A DNA stretch of 7,959 bases from WTAW01 sp050115915 (GCA_050115915.1 JASFPP010000181.1:1-7959); one strand, 5' to 3'. Shown: positions 1-6,389, counted from the stretch's first letter. The notes: generated by a model not told the origin, from the letters alone. A program made the numbers and translations.

Positions 1-3
1 AGA

Positions 4-33
4 ATGGCGCGAAATATATACATTTAACGACGT
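4..33. repeat. Palindromic repeat, copy 1
   Basis: The left arm ATGGCGCGAAAT (4-15) and right arm ATTTAACGACGT (22-33) are separated by a 6-nt loop. The left arm is identical to that of copy 2. The right arm has diverged, so the pairing is imperfect. This is one of four copies (also 2604-2632, 3830-3858, 6482-6510), one on each side of each S9 peptidase unit. It could be a REP-like element, a terminator, or the end of a small mobile element. Confidence 0.7.
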
Positions 34-49
34 TAGTCTGATCATCTAA

Positions 50-78
50 TTGATTCTTCTCTCAGAAATTGTTATTCT
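50..78 (+). promoter_or_regulatory. Sigma70-like promoter for S9 peptidase A
   Basis: A -35 box TTGATT (50-55), a 17-nt spacer and a -10 box TATTCT (73-78) are visible. The surrounding 63 nt (47-109) align without gaps to 3904-3966 upstream of peptidase B, 55 of 63 identical by hand count. That block includes both boxes, a purine-rich ribosome-binding stretch and an ATG (107-109). In unit 2 the same ATG begins a decayed kinase reading frame, so this was probably a kinase promoter originally. Confidence 0.6.
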
Positions 79-173
79 TCTTCTGCGCTCGTCAGAAGGG
101 AGGGCAATGTCAAGATTTGCCAGCCATCCACTAACTATGAATTTCTATTTGATTCATCTGATGTGCAATAAAA

Positions 174-179
174 GGGAGG
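174..179 (+). promoter_or_regulatory. Ribosome binding site fixing the start of peptidase A
   Basis: GGGAGG lies 5 nt before ATG 185, directly ahead of a typical signal peptide. This supports 185 over the in-frame upstream candidates: ATG 107, which has its own purine-rich site, and TTG 50, which lies inside the -35 box. Confidence 0.75.
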
Positions 180-184
180 TAAGC

Positions 185-2506
185 ATGAATAAGCAAAAAG
201 GGATAATATTTGCCTTATTGGTCACTGGCCTTGTCATTATCACACCTTTGGCAAAAGCCCAGGAGGCGGAGCAATCAGAACGAGATACTCTATTTAGTCG
301 ATACATTTCACTGGCCCATTCAATGTCCTGGCAACCGCAGAGATTTACGGCTTATATAAAAGGAGGATTTGTTGAGCCACATTGGATGCGAGATGGTTGT
401 AGTTTCTGGTATTCTGAGGGAAGCGATGAGAATATCGTAATCTATAAGATTGATCCGAGAGCTAACACTAAGACAGAGCTCTTCGATAAAGCTAGGTTAC
501 GGAAGAATCTGATTCCACTCCTTGGGCATGAACTTCCTCATGAAGGACTGCCTTTCAGAGAGTTTGAGTTTATGGATATGGAGCAATCTGTAAAATTTAA
601 AGTGGATGGCAAAAGTTTTAAAATGAAACTAGATTCTTACCAAATTACTGAAGCTCCTCTAGAGAAGAAGCCTCGCTGGGGGCCGCGAGGTGGAGATGTT
701 CTCTCTCCGGATGGCAAATGGATCGCTACTATTAAAGACCATAACCTGTGGCTTCGTTCTGCAATTAATGGAAGCGAGGTGAAAATAACCGATGATGGGA
801 TTGAAGATTTTAGCTGGATGGTTAGAAGCGGATTAACGCTACGGGACTTTTTGTGGTCGCCTAATAGCACCAAGTTTGCGCTTTTAAAAAGGGACTATCG
901 ACTTGTGCCGAAGGAACCTTTCATTCAATGGATAAAGCCTGTGCCAAGTGTGGATTGGAGTCCGTTGCGGGGATATAGAGTAGATGGACCTATACCTGAA
1001 GAGCAGCTTTATGTAGTTGATATTCAAACCAGGCAATGTGTTCGAGTCGACACAGGGAAGGGCCCAGACTATTGGATTCATATTATTGATTGGATACCTG
1101 ATGGATCTGGACTTCTTATTCAGGTCTATAACAGGGAATGGACTGAATGGAATTGGATGGTTGCTAATCCTCTGACTGGATCCACTCGGATGATCATGGT
1201 TGACACAACTGATACCCATCTTCAAAGAGTGGCCGACCCTCACGGAGTGAGTGGGAGTTTTTCCTTTTTAGATAATGGGAAACATTTTATTCGACGGTCT
1301 AGAGCTGATGGGTGGTATCATTATTATGTTTATGATCTTGACGGTAATCTTATTACACGACTCACAGAAGGAAAGTATGAAGTTGATAGGCTTATCACTG
1401 TGGATGAGAAATCCGGTTGGATTTATTTCACTGCACAAGATCCCCAGCGGCATTATTATATGCATCTTTTCAGAGTCAGCTTGGATGGAAAGAAATTCGA
1501 AAGGTTGACGGAAGCCCCCGCTAATCATGATGGTGATAGGATGAATCCAAGGATCCGCTTCTCCCCTTCAAAAGAGTATTTTATAGATACCTATTCCACC
1601 CCAGACCAACCACCTGTGGTTGAGTTGAGAAAGGCGGACGGGACATTATTACAAACACTATCTCAAGCAAGTATTGAGAGGCTTAAAGAGGAATTGAAGT
1701 GGGAATCTCCTGAGACATTTACAGTAAAGACAGCTGATGCCAAAACAGATCTTTTTGGAATTCTGTATAAGCCTTACGATTTTGATCCAAACAAAAGGTA
1801 TCCGATAATACAAGTGATGGATCCTTATCCTCAACGATGTTTTATTCCATGGGTACAAGGGTTATTGAACCAAGCACTAGCCAACTGTGGATTCATTGTT
1901 TTCATGATCGGAGATCGCACAGGACGTGGAAAAGAGATTGAAGAAGCCTTCTGGGAAAAATGCCGGACAGGTGAAGAAATCTGTATTTTGAGGCCTCATA
2001 CATTGTGGGATCCTGTCCCGGACAGCTTGGCTGCAATTCACCAATTAGCACGGAAGAGATCTTATATTGATATCTCACGTGTTGGTGTTTATGGCGTCTC
2101 AGGAACTGGTGCTGTGCCATTGCTGCTGATGTTGAAAGCTCCGGGTACATATCATGTTGGCGTTTCATTAGAACCATGTTTTATCGATCCTTATTCAAGA
2201 GGTATTGGTGCCTGTTATTCTATCCTCAAGGATCAACCAGATGGATATGAGAAGTACTCCTTGACATCTTTGGCCGATAATTTGAAAGGGAAGCTGCTTC
2301 TTATTCATCCCACGGCAGATAGATATTGTCATTTATCCAATACGATGAAAATGATCGATGCTCTTATAAGAGCAAATAAACCATTTGATTTGATCTTGTT
2401 GCCTGATGAAAATCATGGTCTTTATGCAAAAAAAGAAAGTTGGCCATATGTTTGGGAGGCTGTCCGCCGCCATTTCGTAGAGCATCTGAAACCGGATATT
2501 AATTGA
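185..2506 (+). CDS. Secreted S9-family (prolyl oligopeptidase/DPP-IV-like) serine peptidase, paralog A
   Basis: This 773-residue protein is predicted to be an exported serine peptidase acting on short peptides. Residues 1-25 form a signal peptide: a basic start, a hydrophobic stretch, then A-K-A before Gln26. Residues from about 50 to 520 look like the DPP-IV-type beta-propeller, with repeated blade-like segments such as DGIEDFSW, SPNSTKFALL and WIPDGSGLL. The alpha/beta-hydrolase domain covers roughly 540-770. The probable triad is Ser639, Asp712 (in IHPTAD) and His744 (in PDENHG), with normal S9 order and spacing. Two oddities stand out. The nucleophile elbow is G-V-S-G-T-G rather than G-x-S-x-G-G, and the YGGP-like oxyanion motif is replaced by MDPYP, so activity or specificity may be altered. 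ATG 185 was chosen for its ribosome binding site and signal peptide. Paralog B at 4166-6388 is similar throughout its length. The family is certain; the substrate is unknown. Confidence 0.93.
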   Translation: MNKQKGIIFALLVTGLVIITPLAKAQEAEQSERDTLFSRYISLAHSMSWQPQRFTAYIKGGFVEPHWMRDGCSFWYSEGSDENIVIYKIDPRANTKTELFDKARLRKNLIPLLGHELPHEGLPFREFEFMDMEQSVKFKVDGKSFKMKLDSYQITEAPLEKKPRWGPRGGDVLSPDGKWIATIKDHNLWLRSAINGSEVKITDDGIEDFSWMVRSGLTLRDFLWSPNSTKFALLKRDYRLVPKEPFIQWIKPVPSVDWSPLRGYRVDGPIPEEQLYVVDIQTRQCVRVDTGKGPDYWIHIIDWIPDGSGLLIQVYNREWTEWNWMVANPLTGSTRMIMVDTTDTHLQRVADPHGVSGSFSFLDNGKHFIRRSRADGWYHYYVYDLDGNLITRLTEGKYEVDRLITVDEKSGWIYFTAQDPQRHYYMHLFRVSLDGKKFERLTEAPANHDGDRMNPRIRFSPSKEYFIDTYSTPDQPPVVELRKADGTLLQTLSQASIERLKEELKWESPETFTVKTADAKTDLFGILYKPYDFDPNKRYPIIQVMDPYPQRCFIPWVQGLLNQALANCGFIVFMIGDRTGRGKEIEEAFWEKCRTGEEICILRPHTLWDPVPDSLAAIHQLARKRSYIDISRVGVYGVSGTGAVPLLLMLKAPGTYHVGVSLEPCFIDPYSRGIGACYSILKDQPDGYEKYSLTSLADNLKGKLLLIHPTADRYCHLSNTMKMIDALIRANKPFDLILLPDENHGLYAKKESWPYVWEAVRRHFVEHLKPDIN

Positions 2507-2618
2507 AAAATTCCTCGACCTCTGGAAAGATGCTGACTCTGGTATTGCTGAGGTTGAGGACGCCCACAGGGGACTGACTGGATTGAAGAGCAATTGGAAA
2601 AAAATGGCGCGAAATTAA
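2505..2618 (+). pseudogene. C-terminal remnant of a TPR protein (kinase/TPR type)
   Basis: Immediately after the peptidase stop, frame 2505 reads E-K-F-L-D-L-W-K-D-A-D-S-G-I-A-E-V-E-D-A, then H-R-G-L-T-G-L-K-S, ending at TAA 2616-2618. This resembles the conserved end of TPR-repeat proteins, whose last helices typically read FLDLWKDADPG...EDARKRLAGLK. There is no start codon or ribosome binding site of its own, so it is a fossil rather than a gene. The match is from memory of the family. The same remnant follows peptidase B at 6390-6476, which supports a common origin. The stop codon lies inside palindrome copy 2. Confidence 0.7.
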
Positions 2619-2632
2619 TTATTTCGCGACAT
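2604..2632. repeat. Palindromic repeat, copy 2 (best preserved)
   Basis: The arms ATGGCGCGAAAT (2604-2615) and ATTTCGCGACAT (2621-2632) flank the loop TAATT, giving 11 of 12 paired positions. A run of seven A's (2598-2604) precedes it on the + strand. Read on the - strand this is a hairpin followed by a T-tract, as in a Rho-independent terminator, but no - strand gene needs one here. A weaker T-rich stretch follows on the + strand. Confidence 0.8.
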
Positions 2633-2659
2633 CCTTAGCTTTTGTGCAAAAATTTCATA

Positions 2660-2688
2660 TTGACAAAGAACAAATTTAATGGTAAATA
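2660..2688 (+). promoter_or_regulatory. Sigma70-like promoter of the wHTH-nucleotidyltransferase/HEPN operon
   Basis: A perfect TTGACA (2660-2665) is followed by a 17-nt spacer and TAAATA (2683-2688). The predicted transcription start, about 2695-2699, falls at or next to ATG 2699, so a leaderless transcript is possible. The -10 box lies within the palindromic operator. Confidence 0.6.
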
Positions 2689-2707
2689 TTATTACCATAT
2701 GGTAAAT
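2679..2707. promoter_or_regulatory. Operator-like GGTAA palindromes over the promoter
   Basis: ATGGTAA (2679-2685) and TTACCAT (2692-2698) form an inverted repeat. The second arm also forms the perfect 14-bp palindrome TTACCATATGGTAA (2692-2705). This gives three GGTAA half-sites that cover the -10 box and the predicted transcription start. Autorepression by the winged-helix domain of the downstream gene is a natural inference, but it is not shown by the sequence. Confidence 0.6.
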
Positions 2708-2822
2708 AAATTGTCCATCAATACGGAGAGCAGAAATCAAATTAAACAAACCTCTTAATAATATCTTTGATCAATTTTCAAAGCTTAAAGTCCTCCGTTT
2801 TCTTGTCAGGACCGAAGCTGAA

Positions 2823-3353
2823 TTGAGTGGACGCGAACTGGCCCGGTCAACAGAGATCTCTCATGTCATCTGCAACCGCTCCCTCCAAGAGCTATCCCAG
2901 CACGGACTTGTGAAAATGAGAAAAGTGGGTCGTTCGATTCTCTATTCATTAAATAAAGAGCACATATTAATCGACGAATTTTTACTTCCCCTTTTCAAAA
3001 AAGAAGAGAGACTATTTCAATCGCTTACAAAAACAATTCTCGACCCCTTGTCCGCACCAAAACCAATTAGCATTCTACTTTTTGGAAGTCAAATAGAAGA
3101 AAAAAGGGCGCGTCCTGATAGTGATTTTGATATTCTGTGCATCATTCCAGATGAGACAGACTTAAAAAAATTTAAGAAGGAGATCTCTCAGTCAGAAGTT
3201 CAGGTAGAAAAAAAGTATGGAAATCGTATCTCTCTTCTTATTATGAAAAAAACTGAATTTCTTAAGAGAAGGGAAAAGAAAGATCCATTGCTCCTTGAAA
3301 TCGAAGAGCAGAATAGAACCTTATTCGGAAAGCACATAAAAGAAATATATTGA
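2823..3353 (+). CDS. Winged-helix DNA-binding protein fused to a minimal nucleotidyltransferase (MNT-like)
   Basis: From TTG 2823 this encodes 176 residues. Residues 1-45 carry the recognition part of an ArsR-like winged helix (SGRELARSTEISHVICNRSL, then a wing ending RSILYSL). Residues 80-170 form a DNA-polymerase-beta-like nucleotidyltransferase, with the signature G88-S89 and D101-F-D103 in RPDSDFD. The third metal-binding acidic residue expected in the next strand appears absent (RISLLIM). The frame stays open upstream to 2706 and encodes a convincing first helix (NIFDQFSKLKVLRFLV, from 2757) but has no ATG, GTG, TTG or CTG codon. TTG 2823 is therefore probably not the original start. An ATG at 2699 lies in another frame (see findings). 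The stop overlaps the HEPN gene by 4 nt. The role is likely the antitoxin or regulatory partner in an MNT/HEPN-type module. The domain calls are secure; the start is not. Confidence 0.8.
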   Translation: MSGRELARSTEISHVICNRSLQELSQHGLVKMRKVGRSILYSLNKEHILIDEFLLPLFKKEERLFQSLTKTILDPLSAPKPISILLFGSQIEEKRARPDSDFDILCIIPDETDLKKFKKEISQSEVQVEKKYGNRISLLIMKKTEFLKRREKKDPLLLEIEEQNRTLFGKHIKEIY

Positions 3354-3754
3354 CCGGAAAATTCAAAATAGGAAAGTCGTCTAAGGAAGATTATAAGAAA
3401 TTTCTAAAAAAGGCAGATGAATTTTTGGAAACGATGCGGGAAAGCCTAATGAAAGAAAAGTGGAATGCCGCAGGGCTAAATGCAATCCATACAGGAATTT
3501 CTGCCAATGATGCTTTGTTGACCTTCCATTTTGGATTGAGAAGTATCAGTCCAAAACATGACGATGCAGTAAAATTGCTCATTTCTATGATGAAAAGGGC
3601 CGACACAGATAAAAAAGCAAAACACCTGAGACGGCTCATTTCAGTAAAGAATTTAGTGGAATACGATGGAAGACTGCTTTCTAAAACCGAAGCAGAGTCG
3701 TTAGCGAAGCATGCTGAAAGATTTCTGGTTTGGGTCAAATCTCTCTTGCCATAA
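3350..3754 (+). CDS. HEPN-domain protein, partner of the nucleotidyltransferase
   Basis: This 134-residue, largely helical protein starts at TTG 3350 in a TTGA overlap with the preceding stop, which suggests translational coupling. The sequence AAGLNAIHTGISANDALL (40-57) and the segment around K100-N-L-V-E-Y105, followed by GRLLSKTEAESLAKHAERF, match a family of HEPN proteins encoded next to nucleotidyltransferases. In toxic HEPN RNases the equivalent site is an R-N...H motif (Rx4-6H). Here it reads K-N-L-V-E-Y, so the usual catalytic Arg and His appear missing. It may be a substrate-binding or inactive HEPN rather than an RNase. The family assignment is from recognition, not a search. No separate promoter is visible. 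Confidence 0.75.
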   Translation: MTGKFKIGKSSKEDYKKFLKKADEFLETMRESLMKEKWNAAGLNAIHTGISANDALLTFHFGLRSISPKHDDAVKLLISMMKRADTDKKAKHLRRLISVKNLVEYDGRLLSKTEAESLAKHAERFLVWVKSLLP

Positions 3755-3829
3755 TATTCAACTATCGATTGCAACCTTGAATGCGTTATTTCATGCAGAT
3801 CTGCAGTTATCACCTTGAAGACCAAAGAT
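3755..3829. other. Intergenic spacer between the HEPN gene and unit 2
   Basis: No gene or terminator was recognised. The only structure is a perfect 12-bp palindrome TGCAGATCTGCA (3794-3805), too short to assign a role. The rest of the 411-bp gap up to 4165 is filled by the palindromic repeat, promoter and kinase remnant listed separately. Confidence 0.5.
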
Positions 3830-3858
3830 ATGTCGTGAAATATTACATTTAGCGACAT
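3830..3858. repeat. Palindromic repeat, copy 3
   Basis: The arms ATGTCGTGAAAT (3830-3841) and ATTTAGCGACAT (3847-3858) flank a 5-nt loop. They pair except for one G-T wobble and one mismatch. Like copy 1, it lies upstream of the promoter of an S9 unit. Confidence 0.75.
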
Positions 3859-3906
3859 TTCGTCATCCAATCCTCTTTTTTATCCCGCACCTTATGGCTC
3901 CTTTAA

Positions 3907-3935
3907 TTGACTCTTCCATCGGAAATTGTTATTCT
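3907..3935 (+). promoter_or_regulatory. Sigma70-like promoter for S9 peptidase B
   Basis: TTGACT (3907-3912), a 17-nt spacer and TATTCT (3930-3935) lie within a 63-nt block conserved with unit 1 (3904-3966 versus 47-109). The purine stretch GGAAGGG (3951-3957) sits 6 nt before ATG 3964, the start of the decayed kinase frame. Conservation of both boxes while the kinase decayed suggests the promoter is still used, now for the peptidase. Confidence 0.6.
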
Positions 3936-3963
3936 TTTTCTGCGCTCGTCGGAAGGGAAAGCA

Positions 3964-4169
3964 ATGGGAATAAAATGCCCCAAATATCAGCATGAAAATC
4001 CGGACGATACCTTTTTCTGCGGAAATGCGGTACTCAGTTTCCTTCTCCAGAAAAGACAGAAGTTACCGAAAGTCTAGAGACACCCTAGTAGGAACTAACC
4101 CAAGAAACCACTTTAGCAAATAGATCTAAAATCATTGAAGAACTAAATAAAGGAGGGATAGCACTATGA
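3964..4169 (+). pseudogene. N-terminal remnant of a zinc-ribbon serine/threonine protein kinase
   Basis: From ATG 3964 the frame reads MGIKCPKYQHENPDDTFFCG, resembling an N-terminal zinc ribbon (CPxC...CGxC) whose second Cys has become Tyr. A one-base deletion near 4024 then shifts the frame. Restoring it gives C-G-T-Q-F-P-S-P-E-K-T-E-V-T-E from 4026, two TAG stops at 4086 and 4089, and from 4119 N-R-S-K-I-I-E-E-L-N-K-G-G, ending at TGA 4167-4169. This parallels the entry into a bacterial Pkinase domain (RYxIIEELGKGGMGxVY). The rest of the kinase is absent, because peptidase B begins at 4166. Frameshift, stops and loss of the body make it a clear pseudogene fragment. The identity rests on family recognition. 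Confidence 0.78.
4151..4157 (+). promoter_or_regulatory. Ribosome binding site of peptidase B, derived from kinase coding sequence
   Basis: AGGAGGG lies 8 nt before ATG 4166, a strong Shine-Dalgarno. In the kinase-remnant frame these bases belong to the codons AAA GGA GGG (Lys-Gly-Gly) of the former glycine-rich loop. The site appears to have been recruited from coding DNA. Confidence 0.7.
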
Positions 4170-6388
4170 AAAAACAAAGAAAAAATCTGTTCCTGTTCTT
4201 AATAGTGCAATTAGTAAGTGTCACTGTGCTGACATCGCAACAAAGCACTGAATTACAGAAACGTCAAGAACTGGCGACGCGTTGGACCAGAGTACGATCT
4301 TATATCAAGGGTGGAAACATACAACCTCATTGGATGAAAGATCACAATAGCTTTTGGTGCGCTGAAGGTGCTCCAGATAATACCATCATTTATAAGGTAG
4401 ATCCCAGAGCAAATATTAAGACCCCCTTATTTGATACTCAGAGACTTCGGGATGGACTTGCATCTTTTGTTGGTCAGGATCTACCTGGAAAGGGGCTTCC
4501 ATTTTCCCAAATGACATTCATTGATGAGAGCGAGAGGAAGGTAAAGTTTAAGTTTAAGGACAAAGAGTATATTGTTAATCTCGATGACTACAATATTGTC
4601 GAAGCCCCAAAAGAGCAGCGAGAAAATAAAGCTCGGTTTCAGCCCAGAATAGCCCGTAAACTCAAATATAGGCCACGTGACGTTATGGAATTATTATCAC
4701 CCGATCGCCGCTGGTTCGCTACCCTCAAGGATCACAATTTGTGTTTACGCTCCACCGAGGATGATCAGATAATCCAAATCACAAACGATGGAATTGATTT
4801 CTTTGATTACAGCGTAAGTGGGGCCAATTGGTCTCCTGATAGCCATAAGTTAGCCTTCTTGAGGGTGGATAACCAAAAAGTTAGAAAAAGACTCATAGTG
4901 GATTGGCTGGGTGAGACCGAAAAAGTAGATTGGGTGCCGCAGACAAGACCAGGAGGTCCTTATCCAAAAATGGAGGTTTGGATTTTAGATGTTCCCTCGA
5001 AACGACTCTTAAAAGTGGATCGAGGAGAAGGATCGGATGGCTATGTCCTGATCGCTGATTGGCGCCCTGATGGTTCTGAGTTGCTTCTTCTTGCCTTTGA
5101 TTATGGTTATAAACAAATAGACCTGTTAGCGGTTAATCCGGAAACAGGAAAAAGTAGGAAAGTTGTGTCAGAAGACCTCTTTCTTGATTTTCCTTGGGTT
5201 GGAGACAGAGTTTTTCCATTGCCTGGGGATAACGAGAGGTTCATTTGGCTCTCTGGCAGAGATGGATGGAGTCATCTTTATCTTTATAAATGGGATGGCA
5301 CATTAATCAGGCAGCTAACAAAAGGCGAATTTGATGTCAGAAGCAATATAACAATTGATGAGAACCGTGGATGGATCTATTTTCAGACAAATGTATTGGA
5401 TAAGAAAAGACCCTATGATAATCCTTTGTGTAGAGTGAATTTTGAGGGAGAAGAATTCAAACAGCTCACTCCAGCCATAGGTGCTCATTCTATTGAGTTC
5501 TCACCGTCAAAAGAGTTCTTTTTAGATACCCACTCTCATCATTCTCGGCCTCCGATTGTAGAGCTGAGGAGGACGGATGGAACGCTTATAAGAATAATCT
5601 CGGAAGCGAATATTGATTCGCTGATTGAGGAAGTTAAGTGGACGCCAAAAGAAGAATTTGTTGTTAAAGCGGCTGATGGGAAAACAGATCTATACGGCCT
5701 TCTATGCAAGCCTCCCGATTTTGATCCAAACGAAAAGTATCCTGTGATTGCATATATTTATACTACTTTTTATGGCATGGACGTTGGATTTTTAGAAGAT
5801 TTAGCACTTCGCTCCTTTTCGTTTCTGGGATGTATTGCCTACCAGGTATGGGAGCGTGGCAGTGAAGGAAGGGGACGAGAATTTAGGAAATTGGCATACA
5901 GGAACATTGGTCGCTATGAAATTCCAGATTATGTCGCTGCCCTCAAGCAGCTGGCTGAAGAACGTCCTTATATGGATCTGAATCGAGTAGGAGTATTCGG
6001 CGGATCACATGGAGGTTGGGGCGCCATCCGGGCCATGCTACAGGCACCGGATGTCTTTCATGTCGGGGTTGCCGAACGTCCAGATGTAGATCTGTTTGAA
6101 GATGATAACATAGAGTTCATAATGGACTCACCTCAGAATAATCCGGAAGGATATGAATACGCTTCGAATCTTTGGTTGGCAAAGAATTTAAAAGGTAAAC
6201 TCTTGATAGTTCATCACTCGAGTGATATTGCAAATCCTTTATCAGCAACAATGAAAATGTGCGATGCGTTTATTCGAGAGAAAAAGTACTTTGATTTGCT
6301 CATTATTCCAGGGGCTACTCATTGGGATAGTCCTAATTATTCAACGTGGTTCCGTTATTTCTGGGAACACTTGATAAACAAGAAATAG
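4166..6388 (+). CDS. Secreted S9-family (prolyl oligopeptidase/DPP-IV-like) serine peptidase, paralog B
   Basis: This 740-residue protein begins with a signal peptide (basic KKQRK, then a hydrophobic stretch to about residue 22, likely cut before Gln25). A DPP-IV-like beta-propeller (about 40-490) and an alpha/beta-hydrolase domain (about 510-740) follow. The probable triad is Ser614 in the canonical elbow G-G-S-H-G-G, Asp687 (HHSSD) and His719 (GATHWD). As in paralog A, the YGGP oxyanion motif is replaced (YTTFYG). The motif ERGSEGRGREF matches the S9 DxRGxxGRG region more closely than paralog A does. Shared segments such as YIKGG, PHWM, IYKVDPRAN and LLSPD show paralogy with 185-2506. The start is set by a strong ribosome binding site. 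The promoter is probably 3907-3935, borrowed from a decayed kinase gene. Extracytoplasmic peptide hydrolysis is inferred from the family; the substrate is unknown. Confidence 0.95.
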   Translation: MKKQRKNLFLFLIVQLVSVTVLTSQQSTELQKRQELATRWTRVRSYIKGGNIQPHWMKDHNSFWCAEGAPDNTIIYKVDPRANIKTPLFDTQRLRDGLASFVGQDLPGKGLPFSQMTFIDESERKVKFKFKDKEYIVNLDDYNIVEAPKEQRENKARFQPRIARKLKYRPRDVMELLSPDRRWFATLKDHNLCLRSTEDDQIIQITNDGIDFFDYSVSGANWSPDSHKLAFLRVDNQKVRKRLIVDWLGETEKVDWVPQTRPGGPYPKMEVWILDVPSKRLLKVDRGEGSDGYVLIADWRPDGSELLLLAFDYGYKQIDLLAVNPETGKSRKVVSEDLFLDFPWVGDRVFPLPGDNERFIWLSGRDGWSHLYLYKWDGTLIRQLTKGEFDVRSNITIDENRGWIYFQTNVLDKKRPYDNPLCRVNFEGEEFKQLTPAIGAHSIEFSPSKEFFLDTHSHHSRPPIVELRRTDGTLIRIISEANIDSLIEEVKWTPKEEFVVKAADGKTDLYGLLCKPPDFDPNEKYPVIAYIYTTFYGMDVGFLEDLALRSFSFLGCIAYQVWERGSEGRGREFRKLAYRNIGRYEIPDYVAALKQLAEERPYMDLNRVGVFGGSHGGWGAIRAMLQAPDVFHVGVAERPDVDLFEDDNIEFIMDSPQNNPEGYEYASNLWLAKNLKGKLLIVHHSSDIANPLSATMKMCDAFIREKKYFDLLIIPGATHWDSPNYSTWFRYFWEHLINKK

Positions 6389-6389
6389 G

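Larger units (their letters stand above)
4..2632 (+). other. Unit 1: palindrome-bracketed S9 peptidase cassette
   Basis: This composite block runs from palindrome copy 1 (4-33) to palindrome copy 2 (2604-2632). It contains a promoter, peptidase A and a TPR-tail remnant. The same order of parts recurs at 3830-6510, with clear similarity in the promoter block, the peptidase, the tail remnant and the palindromes. The parallel order is seen directly in the sequence. That the block was duplicated or moved as one unit is an inference, because no transposase gene or target-site duplication was found. Confidence 0.55.

Noticed and set aside
50..184. TTG 50 as the start of peptidase A
   Set aside because: It lies within the predicted -35 box, upstream of any plausible transcription start. 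ATG 185 has a ribosome binding site and a proper signal peptide.
107..184. Kinase N-terminal remnant in unit 1 like that of unit 2
   Set aside because: Apart from the shared ATG context and a purine-rich stretch before the peptidase start, no zinc-ribbon or kinase residues could be read in any frame.
637..2593. Several - strand open frames opposite peptidase A, and a + strand frame at 1275-1508
   Set aside because: They are shadows of a long, clearly recognised gene, without start signals or family resemblance.
3794..3805. 12-bp palindrome TGCAGATCTGCA as an operator or terminator
   Set aside because: It has no loop, no T-tract and no nearby promoter to support a function, and could occur by chance.
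3391..3870. Open frame of 159 codons on the - strand
   Set aside because: It is antisense to the HEPN gene, has no ribosome binding site, resembles no known protein, and runs through palindrome copy 3.
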